Assembly: GCF_030247195.1 (NCBI RefSeq)
Contig: NC_080671.1
Span: 106,379,845-106,443,844, forward strand
Direction: 5' to 3'
Source: Topomyia yanbarensis
Lineage: Eukaryota > Arthropoda > Insecta > Diptera > Culicidae
DNA length: 64,000 bases
The first letter of the stretch is position 1. The number at the start of each line of letters is the position of its first letter. Position numbers and translations under genes: made by a program. Shown here one piece after another: positions 33,998 to 44,325 of this stretch. The notes below the pieces were generated by a model that ran no database searches, was not told the origin of the DNA, and saw only the letters and a list, made by a program, of their open reading frames with translations.

Positions 33998-35509
33998 CTA
34001 TGTCGAGTAGTCAATTCTAAGTTTGGCTTTCTTCAAGCGTTTTTGGTACAGCGGGCATTCAGAGCTCCAAGAGGGATGAATAAAATCAAGCTTGTCGGCA
34101 TCAAGTTCCTGCTCTGAGTTAAATAGTTGGCAGTTAACACATCTTTCGAAATCAGAGCTGCACTCGTTTATTGGATGTTCTTCTGCGCACTTTGGACAGC
34201 ATACTAAATTTTTACATGTCGCTGCTTTGTGGCCATATTCAGAGCAGCGGTAACAGCGCATTACATCAACAACCTCGAAGATTCGGCAGCGATCCCAGCC
34301 AATATTGACCCGTTGCGCTTTCATCAGACAGTAGAACGTCGAGGGGTCAGATTCAAACACTACCACTCTTGTGTTTTCAGTTCGTTTGGACTTCTGTACG
34401 CGAATAACTTTCAAATCAGCCGTTTCAGGCAAATTGTTTTGTTGTTTCATTTTGGCGATTATTTCGTTTTCTGGGATTTCGTCACTTAATCCTATTATCT
34501 TGAATCTTGGCTTCAGAGGTTTCAGGTTTTCAATCTCATATACCTCGGAGAACTTATTTTTAGCATCGTGAGCCATTTTCAGTGCAAGCTCGTTCGAACC
34601 ACACCGTATAGTAGCTTCTCCATTTTCACGGTAGTACACTTCTTTGACATCGAAGACAATTGGATCCAACTTCTCACGAATGTCTTTCCTTGTTATTTCC
34701 GCTAGTTGAACAACTTTCGGTTTGAACAGAACAGTTTGCTCCATTTTCAAGACTGCACTGTTTTTCGCAACATGCGAAACTGGCCTAAGTGACTGTAACT
34801 TTGACGTGTTCACAGGCGTTTCGCACGCAGCCGTTAATTCACCACTTGATTCGTTTCTGGAAGTTTTTTTAGTAGTCATTTTGCGTCGTTTTCCGGACCT
34901 CAGAATGCTGCAATCGTCATTATCATCTTCCAAAACGGCAGGATGCGCCTTGCGTTTTTCCAGCCTTGTTGGAGCTAAGTTAGAACGGGTTACGCTGGCA
35001 TAAGTGGCAACGGCTGCAGTGTTCTTTACAACTTTATTGCCGGTCTCGGTATCATCGACACACATCTGATCCGTACCCGCTCGCCGAACTAGGTCACGCA
35101 GCACTGATACTTCTGCGGAAACAACATCTTCAACGGTAGATTTAAGGCGCGGCAAAATTCGTTTTTCAAAAGCGCTGTACTGCTCTGAAACAATATTCCG
35201 TATTTTCAAATCACCATCGCAGACAGCCTTAGTGATTTCTTCGACCTTTTGCAAAAGCACACTACACATTTTCTGCACATCGTTGAGACGTGTCTCCTTC
35301 TTCCTGCACTCTAAACACACATATTGCAGCGATTCGTTCTCCCGCAGAGCGGTTGCGGCTGCTGTATTCACACCCGAGCACCGTACGTGTAATATTTGCT
35401 CGCACCCGCCAGAGCAGTGAATACCATCGGGTTCACTAGCAATACGCTGTGCGCACACACTGCAAGCTATTGAAGTCATTTTTCTTCGCCCGTGAGCGGG
35501 CCACCACAC
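33998..35509 (-). CDS. CR1-like ORF1: PHD-like finger, coiled middle, CCHC knuckles
   Basis: 503 residues, uninterrupted. The N-terminus has a Cys/His finger of PHD type (CSVCAQRI, HCSGGCEQILHVRCSG, YVCLECRKKE, about residues 10-70), a feature of CR1-group ORF1 proteins. The middle is charged with a basic stretch (RSGKRRKMTTKK), possibly nuclear targeting. The C-terminus has retroviral-type zinc knuckles (CYRCSEYGHKAATC, CCPKCAEEHPINEC) followed by another Cys cluster, which should bind element RNA. It ends in TAG, then six nt, then the ORF2 ATG, which suggests reinitiation for ORF2. Confidence 0.85.
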   Translation of the reverse strand: MWWPAHGRRKMTSIACSVCAQRIASEPDGIHCSGGCEQILHVRCSGVNTAAATALRENESLQYVCLECRKKETRLNDVQKMCSVLLQKVEEITKAVCDGDLKIRNIVSEQYSAFEKRILPRLKSTVEDVVSAEVSVLRDLVRRAGTDQMCVDDTETGNKVVKNTAAVATYASVTRSNLAPTRLEKRKAHPAVLEDDNDDCSILRSGKRRKMTTKKTSRNESSGELTAACETPVNTSKLQSLRPVSHVAKNSAVLKMEQTVLFKPKVVQLAEITRKDIREKLDPIVFDVKEVYYRENGEATIRCGSNELALKMAHDAKNKFSEVYEIENLKPLKPRFKIIGLSDEIPENEIIAKMKQQNNLPETADLKVIRVQKSKRTENTRVVVFESDPSTFYCLMKAQRVNIGWDRCRIFEVVDVMRCYRCSEYGHKAATCKNLVCCPKCAEEHPINECSSDFERCVNCQLFNSEQELDADKLDFIHPSWSSECPLYQKRLKKAKLRIDYST

Positions 35510-35650
35510 AGTAAAGGCGCACTTGCTTGCTATTTTTTGCCGCTGCTAACAGAGCGAGCAAAACTAATTTATGCCAACAAACTTTAGTTTCGACAGGCAG
35601 CCTATCATGCACTATACCAAACGAAAGCACTTCACAAGGTCTACGTACTA

Positions 35651-35791
35651 ATGCACTTTAATTCACTGTACCTCCACTATTTCACGGTTAAAAAGGGAAT
35701 CAAATGCGAGCAAAAAAAAAGCCAAACTTTACTTATCATCTTCCACACAGTCAGATCTGTCGTATATGCGAGAGTTAACTTACATCTCCTT
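35651..35791. other. Short spacer between LINE 5' end and 148-bp element
   Basis: No gene. It may contain the extreme 5' end of the CR1-like element or the pre-insertion host sequence. Confidence 0.3.
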
Positions 35792-35939
35792 CCCTCTAAG
35801 AACGGTTGGTTTCAAAATCGTCCAATGAAGGACGTTCGTTGGACCAATTTGGACATCGTCCAAATAACCGTTCAACGAACGTCCATCGTTGGATCCGTGT
35901 TGAACGATTTTGAAACAATTTTTTGGACGTCTCAGTGGG
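35792..35939 (+). mobile_element. 148-bp foldback family, copy between LINE and CC2D2A-like fragment
   Basis: Full 148 bp from CCCTCTAAGAACGGTTGGTT to CTCAGTGGG, with a few substitutions from the 16515 copy. Plus-strand frames across it are accidental. Confidence 0.8.
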
Positions 35940-35959
35940 TTGTTTATAATCCTGGTACC

Positions 35960-36990
35960 GAATGTGGAGACTCCCAAGTTCGGCACCAACGGGCTGGAGT
36001 GTGTGGTGTTGCAGCAGACTGGTGCGTATTTATCTGTGAGGAGAGGAGTACCGCAGCGAGTTTCCCAGGAGGGGATGCTACCGCTAGCAATGTTGATCAG
36101 TGGCAAAAGGGTCTGCGTTACAAGGCTGCTTGGTTCGATCAACGTTCCCTTTGTGATCGATGAAAACGTGAAGCTAATGATATATAGGCGATATGTTTCG
36201 CCAATTCCTATTCACTACAACATGGACGCATGTTCACAAATTGGCGGAATTCGGTCCACTAACCGAGTAATTTTTAATCGGTTCCAAAGATAGACAATAT
36301 TTATGAAGCCAAGCTTCGCCGAAGGATTAAGGTGTTTTATTACCTTGTTTTACATCTTTTTGGAGTACGATGTGTATCTTATCTTAGGACAAAGTCTCCT
36401 AACAGGCGATAGTACTTTTGTCATTATACGAGAGAACAACGATTTCTACTTTGTAGATCCAACCAGTGGTAAAAAATACTCCAGCTCCGATACGTACTGT
36501 CCTTTAAGTAGAATTTACTACTTTGTCAATGAGGACAACGTCTAGGGAAATATTCAAAAAGAGAACCGGGTGTTCCTGACGCAGCTAGATGTGAACAAAT
36601 CAGCCTACTGAAGACCGCTATTCAATCGATCTCATGAAGCTCCCACCGGTTGTATTCACGATGGAATTTACTTGTACAAAAATGCACTGAATGTACGAGA
36701 TTTGTAAAAAACTATTGAAAAAAAGATTGTTAAGAAGATTGCAATTTGGAGAACGCACCGTAAAATTACATGGAACCGGTTAGTTTATGAAGCTATCAAT
36801 TGTGTATTCTCGGATGGTATGCTATAGCAAAAAACGCAATAACTATATTCTAGTTTCAGCCATATAAGTAACCAACTTGCATACGCCCTTCCCAACTTTC
36901 AGTCGGACACTAGTCTGGAAACTAATACGAATGGCAATCTGGAACTGTTCAGTCAACTGTTATCCTTTCCTCAATAGTATATACAATATA
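35960..36990 (+). pseudogene. CC2D2A: CC2D2A-like C-terminal gene fragment
   Basis: CC2D2A is a ciliary transition-zone protein with a C-terminal transglutaminase-like fold. Translated pieces resemble that region in order: KRVCVTRLLGSINVPFV with RRYVSPIPIHYNM (36098-36225), DVYLILGQSLLTGDSTFVII, ENNDFYFVDPTSGKKYSSSD and TYCPLSRIYYFVNEDNV (36368-36542), then NIQKENRVFLTQLDVNK and, about 160 nt further, EKKIVKKIAIWRTHRK. The conserved Trp codon after NEDNV is TAG, and another TAA precedes the EKKIVKK block. So this is a decayed partial copy. The N-terminal two-thirds and a clear gene start are missing. The assignment is from remembered family motifs. Confidence 0.55.
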
Positions 36991-37299
36991 AAGTATGCTA
37001 CAATTTAAACTTTAAATTTGCCTTTCTCGAAATCAATATATTGTCACTTAGCCCGGTCTGACGTAACTCCGACCAGTTCGCTCTCAGCAAGACTTATTCA
37101 TTACCAGCCATCGAAGTTCAGTCTTTGGTCGTGGTTGCCGAACGAACCATCGCAGATCCGGATCGCAAGAATCTGGGGGATTTGTGTAATCCTCTATTTT
37201 CTCCACAGTTATTTCCACCAAACCTTACGACACTGTTGCTATAATTTGTATTTTTCGTAATTTTGCAGTTTTATTACGTACGAAAATCTGTTAATTTAC

Positions 37300-39135
37300 A
37301 CTGTACATCAGGTCAAGGAAAAGCATTTTTGATTAAAGTTAACAATTAACATAAGGAGCGAATAATTATTTATAATCTTTTGCGCAGCGAATGCCTGCTC
37401 AGCTTTATACTCGTCGAAAGCCTCTGCGAGGACAACCCGCTTGATCTCGCTACATCTTACGACGTAAGATAGCTCATTTAGAATTTTATCCATGGTATTG
37501 CTCAATTGGGGGCTTCTGCAGATCATTGTTCTCGACAGTTTCACCGGGTGTCCGACGGTTCCATACAAATAGCTACATTGGACCCACAGTACGATGTACG
37601 GGTGATTGGTAGTTAGTTTGCACCGCTTCTCCTTCTATCGCTGTATTGTAGCACAATCTGTATCTGCTTCGTAAGCGGAACCACTCCCAGGGGCAATGGT
37701 ACTCACCCAGCCCAGGTAGTACTTTAATATCGCCGTTAGTAGTGCGCTGATGAAAAAATGTGTATCCTTAATGTCGGCCAGCAATAGCAGGTAACAAAGA
37801 TCGTTCATAAAATTATTATCAATTTTAAGCGCAGCCCGATTAGAACATGTACTGCTTTGAGTTCCAAGAGTGCACGCACCACTGCTTAGCGTTAGCCACA
37901 TGGGACTTACCAGTTTGGGTACAGTAAAAAAATCCACTGGGCACTGCTGCGTTATGCCGGCAGCCAGCATTATCTGTAGCAATAAATTAACACAACTGTT
38001 TGAACAGGTAAGTGAAGGGTTTCTATCAAGCCTACCTGGAGTAACTGCGGCTACCTGTAGGTTGCGTTTTCCGCCGCCATTCTTAAACGACACAGCATTG
38101 ATTCAAATATACTCATGTGTTCCGAGCTGAATGCTTCAATTTCCTGCAGCATGTCATCGTTTAGTTGAACGCACAGCACAATTCCTAGACGTGCCTTTTT
38201 GTGCAAAGGTCTCCCGCGATAATTGGTTGCAGTGGAAAGAACTTCCCCGCTAAACGCTTTTTGTCTAGTCAGTACTATGGTTTCACTATTCCGTCGATTT
38301 TTACCACTGGCTCAATCAATACTGGTATCTAAACTAAGTCTTCGAAATCACTAGAAATTGATGCTAGACTGTTTTGGTGCGATGGCGTGGTTGACTTGAT
38401 GAAAACGCCCAAGGTTCCGTTCCACCATACCCTGAGTCAAGGCCACTTTTGGTTGAAAGTCTCGGATCTGCCAGATGCTCCAAATGCACAAACTCGATTG
38501 GCAGTGGTGGCCTTTGTCTGTGGTTGTACGAAGTATCATATTACGTCAAAGTGGACGAAGTAACAGTAAACGACCGTAGTGACGTTGTACCTATAGAGCT
38601 ACGATCACTTTCCGACGTATGTCGGCCGTTGTATAGTGCATTCTGACCGATACTTGGCAGTTAATAGCCCAAGTAGGTGGAAGTGGATACTTTTTTACTG
38701 CTGTTGCTGCTACTGTTGGCTACTGAAACACGTAAGCATACTTAATGGTTTTTCGAGTTTTTAATCAATGTACCTTCAAACTGCTGTCCTGGAAGACTAT
38801 AGGTGCAGAACCAAAAATCATTTCGGCCATCGACGTGGTATCGCTTTTGGTATAGCTGTTGTGCTGATATAAAATTTTGCGATGATAAAATTTCCCACGC
38901 TGTTAGATCGCTTTGTGGCTTTGTATTGCGGTACTGCAAGTGGACGTTGTTGCTGCATTGGATTCGCCGGAAATTTTCTCGACCGCACTGGAATCAAACA
39001 GTAGTTTACGACCTCGAATGTCACATTCGCGGATAAGAACACGAACCTGGTCAGCGGTGAAAGTTGATTCATCTGAGGTATATTTCTGTGTTGTTGAACT
39101 AGCACTGCGCTTCTTGGTATACTATAGTTGAAAAC
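37300..39135 (-). pseudogene. FNIP: FNIP (folliculin-interacting protein)-like gene fragment
   Basis: FNIP binds folliculin and AMPK and acts in mTORC1 and lysosomal signalling through longin/DENN-type folds. Minus-strand pieces in FNIP order: FTADQVRVLIRECDIRGRKL with LLFDSSAVEKIS (39060-38970), TSMAEMIFGSAPIVFQDSSL (near 38820-38770), KKARLGIVLCVQLNDDMLQE with IEAFSSEHMSIFES (38200-38100), SALLTAILKYYLGW then GTGAGT (near 37700), and YGTVGHPVKLSRTMICRSPQ with LSNTMDKILNELSYVVRCSE (37570-37430). Splice-like junctions (AAG/GTACAT, CTG/GTAAGT, TGG/GTGAGT) suggest a DNA-level copy, not a retrocopy. Frame changes and stops, and a total far below the family's usual 1000 residues, make it a pseudogene or fragment. 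Confidence 0.55.
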
Positions 39136-39429
39136 AGATTGTTGAATAATGCAATATTTATAGTCAACTGATTTACTATCCTCTCTTCTTGTTTGTTTTC
39201 TTACTGTGTCTAGACTGTGTCGAGCAAACGACCTGCTTCACGCAAAGATGTTTTAAATATAAAGACACGCGGACAAATACACTATTCTCACTGAATGGCT
39301 GATAAAACAATCGAAAAATATTTTTTTTTATTTTAGGACAACATACGTCGTATTACCATGAGTTTAAAATTGAGGTTGTCCCATCTAGCTACTATAGTTT
39401 GCAAATGTCACTTTGTGTCGCTTGTAATG

Positions 39430-39548
39430 CGAAATTCGCGCCGGTGTGGGCGCACATGCGAATCGCACTGTCGCAGGAAGCGCGACGAAATCGCTAAGCG
39501 AAATTTTCGCAGTCGCTGCGACATAATCGCGTTAGTGTGGGGGAACCT
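39430..39548. repeat. Right terminal inverted repeat of the Harbinger-like block
   Basis: Inverse of 26117-26235 at roughly four of five positions by eye, ending GTGTGGGGGAACCT and followed by TTA. Confidence 0.6.
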
Positions 39549-39551
39549 TTA

Positions 39552-40541
39552 ACCGTGTTGATTTTTTTTGTTTTCTCGAGATACCGCTTTCTTTCTATAA
39601 CATCCGTCTGTAATTATGAAGTGCAGGCATTATTTGGCAGACGAAATCAAACATATTATCCAGAACTGAAATTCCCGAGAGATCCGGTAGCGCGGTTATC
39701 GTGGATTCTGTTCTGTGTGCGGAGTAATGCGGAAATGCCTCTTTTCGAAATCAACAGGCTGTGTAGCGTAAGTATGAAAATATTTTGAACATCATGTAAA
39801 AATTGTCTTTGTTCCAGTACCGAGTAAATTGGAAGTACTGAGCAAACAGGGAGAAAGTTATCCCGGAAGTCGCTTCTTGTTCTTCCTTTGGTATTATCGA
39901 TACAGTTGAATTGTACAGTTTTCAACTGAATCGATCATCGGTGTAAATAGGAGAGTGTATTTTCTACTGCTGTTTTCTCCGAAACAATCACATGTAAAAA
40001 CCTATACATTCCTCCAAAACAAAAATTAAACCTTGCAGAAAAGTAGTTTTAGAATATTTAAAATAAATCCGAACAGAGAAAATTATTCTTGTGACAGAGG
40101 TTGCTTGACTCAGAAAGCAACTTACAAAAATGAAGAGGCGTGAAGATATTTTTCGCAATGTCCAACAACGAATATATATTATTTTGTTTTGCTGTATTCC
40201 GATGGAAAAAAACGTTATGATCGTTTAAATGCGACTAAATCTTTGATTTTTCCATGAAATTGGTACATAATATAGAATATTTTAATCAGATGAAATATAC
40301 GACCGAAACAAAACAAATATTTTGGCAACATTGGTCGAGTGGGGGTATGTCGTTTTCAACAGGGATTAGTAAAATATAAGAAGAAGCCAGCTGGCGGATC
40401 CTATCCTAGGTTTACAGTGGTACGAAATCTGTGCCGTCATTGATGCGGAAGTTAAATTCACAAGGGGCGCACTATTGAATAATTTGATATTGTGCGTCCC
40501 ATTGGAAACGCGCCTTACATACGCGACGAATTCGCGTTCTA
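39552..40541. other. Intergenic stretch, no gene supported
   Basis: The 83-codon frame at 39537-39788 begins inside the terminal repeat and has no domain. A CGATACAGTTGAATTGTACA hairpin-like stretch lies at 39898. Nothing else recognised. Confidence 0.35.
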
Positions 40542-41433
40542 CACTGAGCCAATAAATCACATACAATTTAAGTGAAGAAGCACGTATATATTAAAAATGA
40601 CCAATCACATTAGATTCATATGCAGCAAATAAAATTCATAACTACACTGATGAATTTCAAATAAGAAACCAATTACTTCCAAGTATACAATACATACATT
40701 CTATTTGATTGTCACATACTTCAATAGTTATATGCAACGGATGTAAGTATTATGTGGATATACAATGTGAAAAAACAAGCAGATCCAATATGGCATCACG
40801 TATCAACAACACACAGCAAGGTGATTAATAAAGGAAATTCTCGAACAGTTTGATGAAGGTAATTTAATTTAAATGTAAACTCAAACTATTATATACATTA
40901 CAGCACAATTAAAACGAAGTTACTTTTCAGGATGCAGAACTGGAAAAATCACGAGCATTTCTGGAACATCGTAAACTGCGAAAACCAGCGGGTGTGCGAA
41001 CCACGGAAACATAAAAACTCTCCATACTACGGCGAATAAAAGATGCAACGATTATATTTCGCAATGACAATACTACTAATTGTAATCAGATGAAGTAAAT
41101 ATAAAATGCATTTCAAATTAATTCAATTTGAATATTTATTCTCCGACCTCTGCTTATGCACATTAGAAAAGCATTTGAATATTATTTTGCATGCAACTAA
41201 AAATCACGTGAAATTCACATAAACATTATTTGGATTTAAATTTAAAAGTATGCGATATTCCGATGCAAAGTAACTGAAATTCACTTAACATTTACATGCA
41301 GTCACCAATCGTTTTAATCAGATCAAAACCACAATATTCTATGTGTGAAACATGTAACATTTACGTGAAAAATGTTATGGAAAATAATTATATGTTTTTG
41401 CATGTGATATCTAAGTGATAATTTTTTTGAGTG
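40542..41433. mobile_element. TA-flanked element with CACTGAG/CACTCAAAAAAAT ends
   Basis: CACTGAGCCAATAAATCACA at the left and, inverted, CACTCAAAAAAATTATCACT at the right are each bordered by TA. The terminal words match the 7185-7513 family loosely. The 892-bp interior has no significant ORF; repeated TTCATAT, ATTTACATG and AAATTCA words fill it. Confidence 0.5.
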
Positions 41434-41452
41434 TAAATCTAAAGCTAGTTTA

Positions 41453-41864
41453 GGGCATGTTCAGGAGTGTTTTATTTTGTATAGGAGTTTCAAAATAGAA
41501 CTGGAACTGAAACATTCACATCCCCAGCAGAGCGTTTTGTTTTATAATTTCGAACAGTTGTTTTAAAATTTAAAACTGTTATACGACGCCGTTCTATTTG
41601 TTCCTGATTTTAAAACACGTTTAGAACTGTGTTTTGAATACTTGCAAAGTTTTCAGCACAGACACGTAGACCCGATAGACTGGGGAGAAATAAATTTGAA
41701 TGCAGTAACGCTGATGGCATGGCGAGACAAGAATTTAAAACTGAATGGAACATTCGCCAAAACTGCTGCTGGGGACTGCAAGTTCTAGTTTTAAAATTTT
41801 CAGTTTTATATTATAGAACTGTCAAAATTATGAATCTAGAACTGAAACACTCCTGAACATGCTC
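41453..41864. mobile_element. 412-bp MITE with TTA duplication (GGGCATGTTCAGGAGTG)
   Basis: GGGCATGTTCAGGAGTGTTT at the left and AAACACTCCTGAACATGCTC at the right are inverse, bordered by TTA on both sides (41450-41452 and 41865-41867). The interior has opposed TTTTAAAA and GAACTG words. The TTA target suggests a PIF/Harbinger-type MITE. Confidence 0.75.
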
Positions 41865-42361
41865 TTACAGTGCGGAAAACGTGTTACGGTATTTGAGTTC
41901 CTGTATATTTTAAATGGAGCTCGGGATTTCAAATTCCATGACGGGAAATGAGTCCACACAAAAATGACAGTTTCCTGAACTGTAAACCCAACCGCAGGAA
42001 ACATCACGGGAATTTAAAACTCTTCACACAGAAATCCGGCTGGGAACAATTCAACACAAATTGTTTCCGACGTTGAAAATAGTATTTTATAAGGTCTGCA
42101 ATTCGCTGTTTGATGACTAATGTACAAAAGTTTTGATCAATTCGCTTCAGGCAAAGTTCCAAAAAAAAATCGCAAAAAATTTTCACGCTGAAACCCTTAA
42201 GCCCCCATTAATTGCTCCCCAGTGACGTAAACGTCAAATAGAATGTCAGGGCAGCATGATAGGTAGAATTTGGCAAAAAAGAATAATTGTACTTGAGCAA
42301 AAAACCGATTTGTGCGTTTAGAGCAATATCGTGCAATAATTATTAGGGTAATAATAATAAA

Positions 42362-42472
42362 ATGTTCAAACCAATGGATGTCGAAAATCAAACGATTGAG
42401 GAACATTTCATTGAAGACCATAATATGACCAAAGAGGAGACTTCTGAAATCCATGTTGAAGAACATTTGTAG
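42362..42472 (+). CDS. Small acidic ORF of the long-TIR element
   Basis: 36 codons from ATG to TAG (MDVENQTIEEHFIEDHNMTK...). After the TAG the same frame stays open for 20 more residues (FEFVESDELYVDKSKRRITA), so the TAG may have arisen by mutation in a longer acidic frame. No domain recognised. Confidence 0.25.
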   Translation: MFKPMDVENQTIEEHFIEDHNMTKEETSEIHVEEHL

Positions 42473-42761
42473 TTCGAATTTGTTGAATCCGACGAGCTAT
42501 ATGTTGACAAATCTAAGAGACGTATCACAGCTTAATAATGATGATAAGAGTGTGCTTGCTGAATTCCTAGAATCGCCTGAAACACTCACACGAACAGGAA
42601 CATCACGATTCAAGCGACGTAGTCCTGCCATTTTAAAATTGCGCCGAACAGTTGAATACCACAAGGCGAAAAGGAAAACAAGGAAAGTAAAGGAAGAGAA
42701 ACAAAGAAAAACTGAGCTTAGAAAGAATAACAAGAAGCCACCTCGTAAACAACAGAATTAA
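42453..42761 (+). CDS. Basic ORF of the long-TIR element
   Basis: 102 residues with a neutral-acidic first half (NNDDKSVLAEFLESPETLT) and a lysine/arginine-rich, probably helical, second half (KRKTRKVKEEKQRKTELRKN). The second half is shared with the partial copy at 1-177. The start ATG overlaps the end of the acidic ORF in another frame, so a lost frameshift or intron may once have joined them. Function unknown. Confidence 0.35.
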   Translation: MLKNICSSNLLNPTSYMLTNLRDVSQLNNDDKSVLAEFLESPETLTRTGTSRFKRRSPAILKLRRTVEYHKAKRKTRKVKEEKQRKTELRKNNKKPPRKQQN

Positions 42762-43325
42762 AAATTAATATTTAGTACAAGAAGATTCCTGACAAACTTT
42801 GAACCTTGCTTTATTATCCACTTGAGGATATTACTCCATAATACTGCTATAGATAATTTGTTACACGAAATATATTATTGTTAACTCTATTGCATAACAT
42901 TTAATACTGCTTTGGTAAGTCTGCAGTAACCTAATTGTACCGAAAGTTTTTCTATTTCTAAAAATGATAGAACTAAAAAAATACTTCATGCAGTCAGCCT
43001 TCCATATAAAGATTAATGTACCATTTTTGATTGGCAGTCACTGAATTGCTTATGTTCTTCTTTCATGCATTGTATATACTGCAAGGAGAACGAGTCAGTT
43101 GGTCAGTTTAGTAGAAAAAACTTCACTGTTTCCAAAATATATTGTCACATTCAGTGTGTCCAAAATATGCTTGGAACACTGTCCAAATTAGTGTCGAAGG
43201 GTCCGAAATGTGAAAAATTCATGCTGTGAAGAAATGTCATTTTCGAGTTTATGTCAATGTATAAAACATCCATTGACAGTTTTCTTTCAAGAACAGTAAT
43301 TTTGGAGCAGACTCGTGCATGTATT

Positions 43326-43791
43326 GAACGAATTACGAATTCGTCGTTACTATTGGGGATATGGTAGAACTATTGTTATACTCATTGAATAAAATCTAAG
43401 TTTATATTGTAGGAACATTATAAAAGCAACACGTCAAATGGTTACTATATCCCACAACACAGGTTTATTGTTTGAATTATGTCAAATAGTTTTTAGCTAT
43501 GCGGGGTTGCTAAAATAAATGATCATAATTCTATGCACATAATTTTTGTTACGGCAAAAGCAAAAATTGATGAATTAATTAGGCAAAATAATGGTACAAT
43601 CTAAGGTACTACTGTACTACTTGATGATAACTTGTCTCTGTTGGACATAAAATTAACAACTCAAATTAATCAAATATATTTGAACAAGTTCACATCCTGT
43701 ATGGCAGTTTCAACCATATGCGATATGGTATGTTTTTATTCTCCTATGGTCATGGTCATTCATTATGCCACTCATAATTATCGGTACTAGC
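43326..43791. other. Spacer between two elements, no gene seen
   Basis: AT-rich, with TATGG and CCATA words in opposed orientation around 43700-43760. No supported feature. Confidence 0.4.
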
Positions 43792-44284
43792 TACCCAACA
43801 AACATTTCGTGGTTTTATAAACGTTTTAACAGTTGCTTTATTCAGCTCTAGCTGAACATTGGAAGTATACGTGTAATCATATATCGTTTATTCCACCCTT
43901 AAACATCCGGGATTTGGAGAATTTATTCAGCTTGTCTGATTAAGACACATGAAAGAACAATTCTTCAGCACGTATGCAGCCTGAAGAAAACAACAGTTCA
44001 GCTTTATCAATAAACCTTTTCGTTACCGCTATTCAGCTGAGAGAATTATCATAGGAAAATTGTTAAAAAAGACATTTATTTCAAGTTACACACGCCATCA
44101 ATCTCTTTGGAAGCCATATTCTTTTATTAGCAACCAGCAACCTGTTGAATACTAAGCACTTACCTTACTGTCTGCGCCAATCTTGCATACATCGAATGCT
44201 TAAGATTTCACCGATGTACCGACAAGTCTAGGCTGCTGAATAGAGTCTGTACAAAGGCTACAGTAGCCTTCTATAGATTTGAGT

Positions 44285-44325
44285 GAACCTAGTTGGCTTG
44301 GGTTCGAATCCCAACCTACGATAAT
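44285..44325 (+). other. tRNA-like T arm / B box
   Basis: TTGGGTTCGAATCCCAA is a perfect 5-bp stem with the canonical TTCGAAT loop. No convincing D arm or anticodon arm precedes it. Confidence 0.4.

Larger units (their letters stand above)
29985..35650 (-). mobile_element. CR1-clade LINE, nearly complete
   Basis: Minus-strand order: ORF1 (35509-33998), ORF2 (33991-30204, one frameshift), a short 3' UTR and a terminal array of the 8-base repeat ATAAATCA at 29985-30015. The 8-base repeat tail, the PHD-like finger in ORF1 and the RT style are CR1 traits, as in mosquito T1/Q-type elements. There is no clear target duplication, which fits CR1 habits. The 5' edge is uncertain, near 35650. Confidence 0.75.
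26117..39548. mobile_element. Region framed by PIF/Harbinger-like TIRs with TTA duplication
   Basis: AGGTTCCCCCACACTGACGC at 26117 and its near inverse GCGTTAGTGTGGGGGAACCT ending at 39548 start inverted repeats that stay alignable for about 120 bp (CGCGAT, GTCGCAGCGA, GCGAAAATTTCGC). TTA borders both outer edges (26114-26116 and 39549-39551), which is the PIF/Harbinger target. Inside are a pogo-like element, a CR1-like LINE, a 148-bp foldback and broken host-gene pieces. No Harbinger transposase or Myb/MADF partner was recognised. Two separate solo ends remain possible. Confidence 0.5.
41868..43325 (+). mobile_element. Long-TIR DNA element, left end plus body
   Basis: It starts within a few bases of the preceding MITE. 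41881-42060 is inverse to 770-945 (terminal repeat). From 42585 onward it parallels 1-700. It contains two short frames and is cut after GTGCATGTATT at about 43325, where the other copy continues to its right TIR. Transposase not recognised. Confidence 0.6.

Noticed and set aside
35651..36163. 170-codon plus ORF as a novel gene
   Set aside because: It runs through the 148-bp foldback repeat and out of frame over the CC2D2A-like segment.
26117..39548. Maverick/Polinton-type giant element
   Set aside because: No DNA polymerase B, integrase, ATPase or capsid frame was seen, and the flanks show a 3-bp TTA, not a 6-bp duplication.
42497..42733. Minus-strand hydrophobic ORF
   Set aside because: Antisense of the lysine-rich ORF of the long-TIR element.
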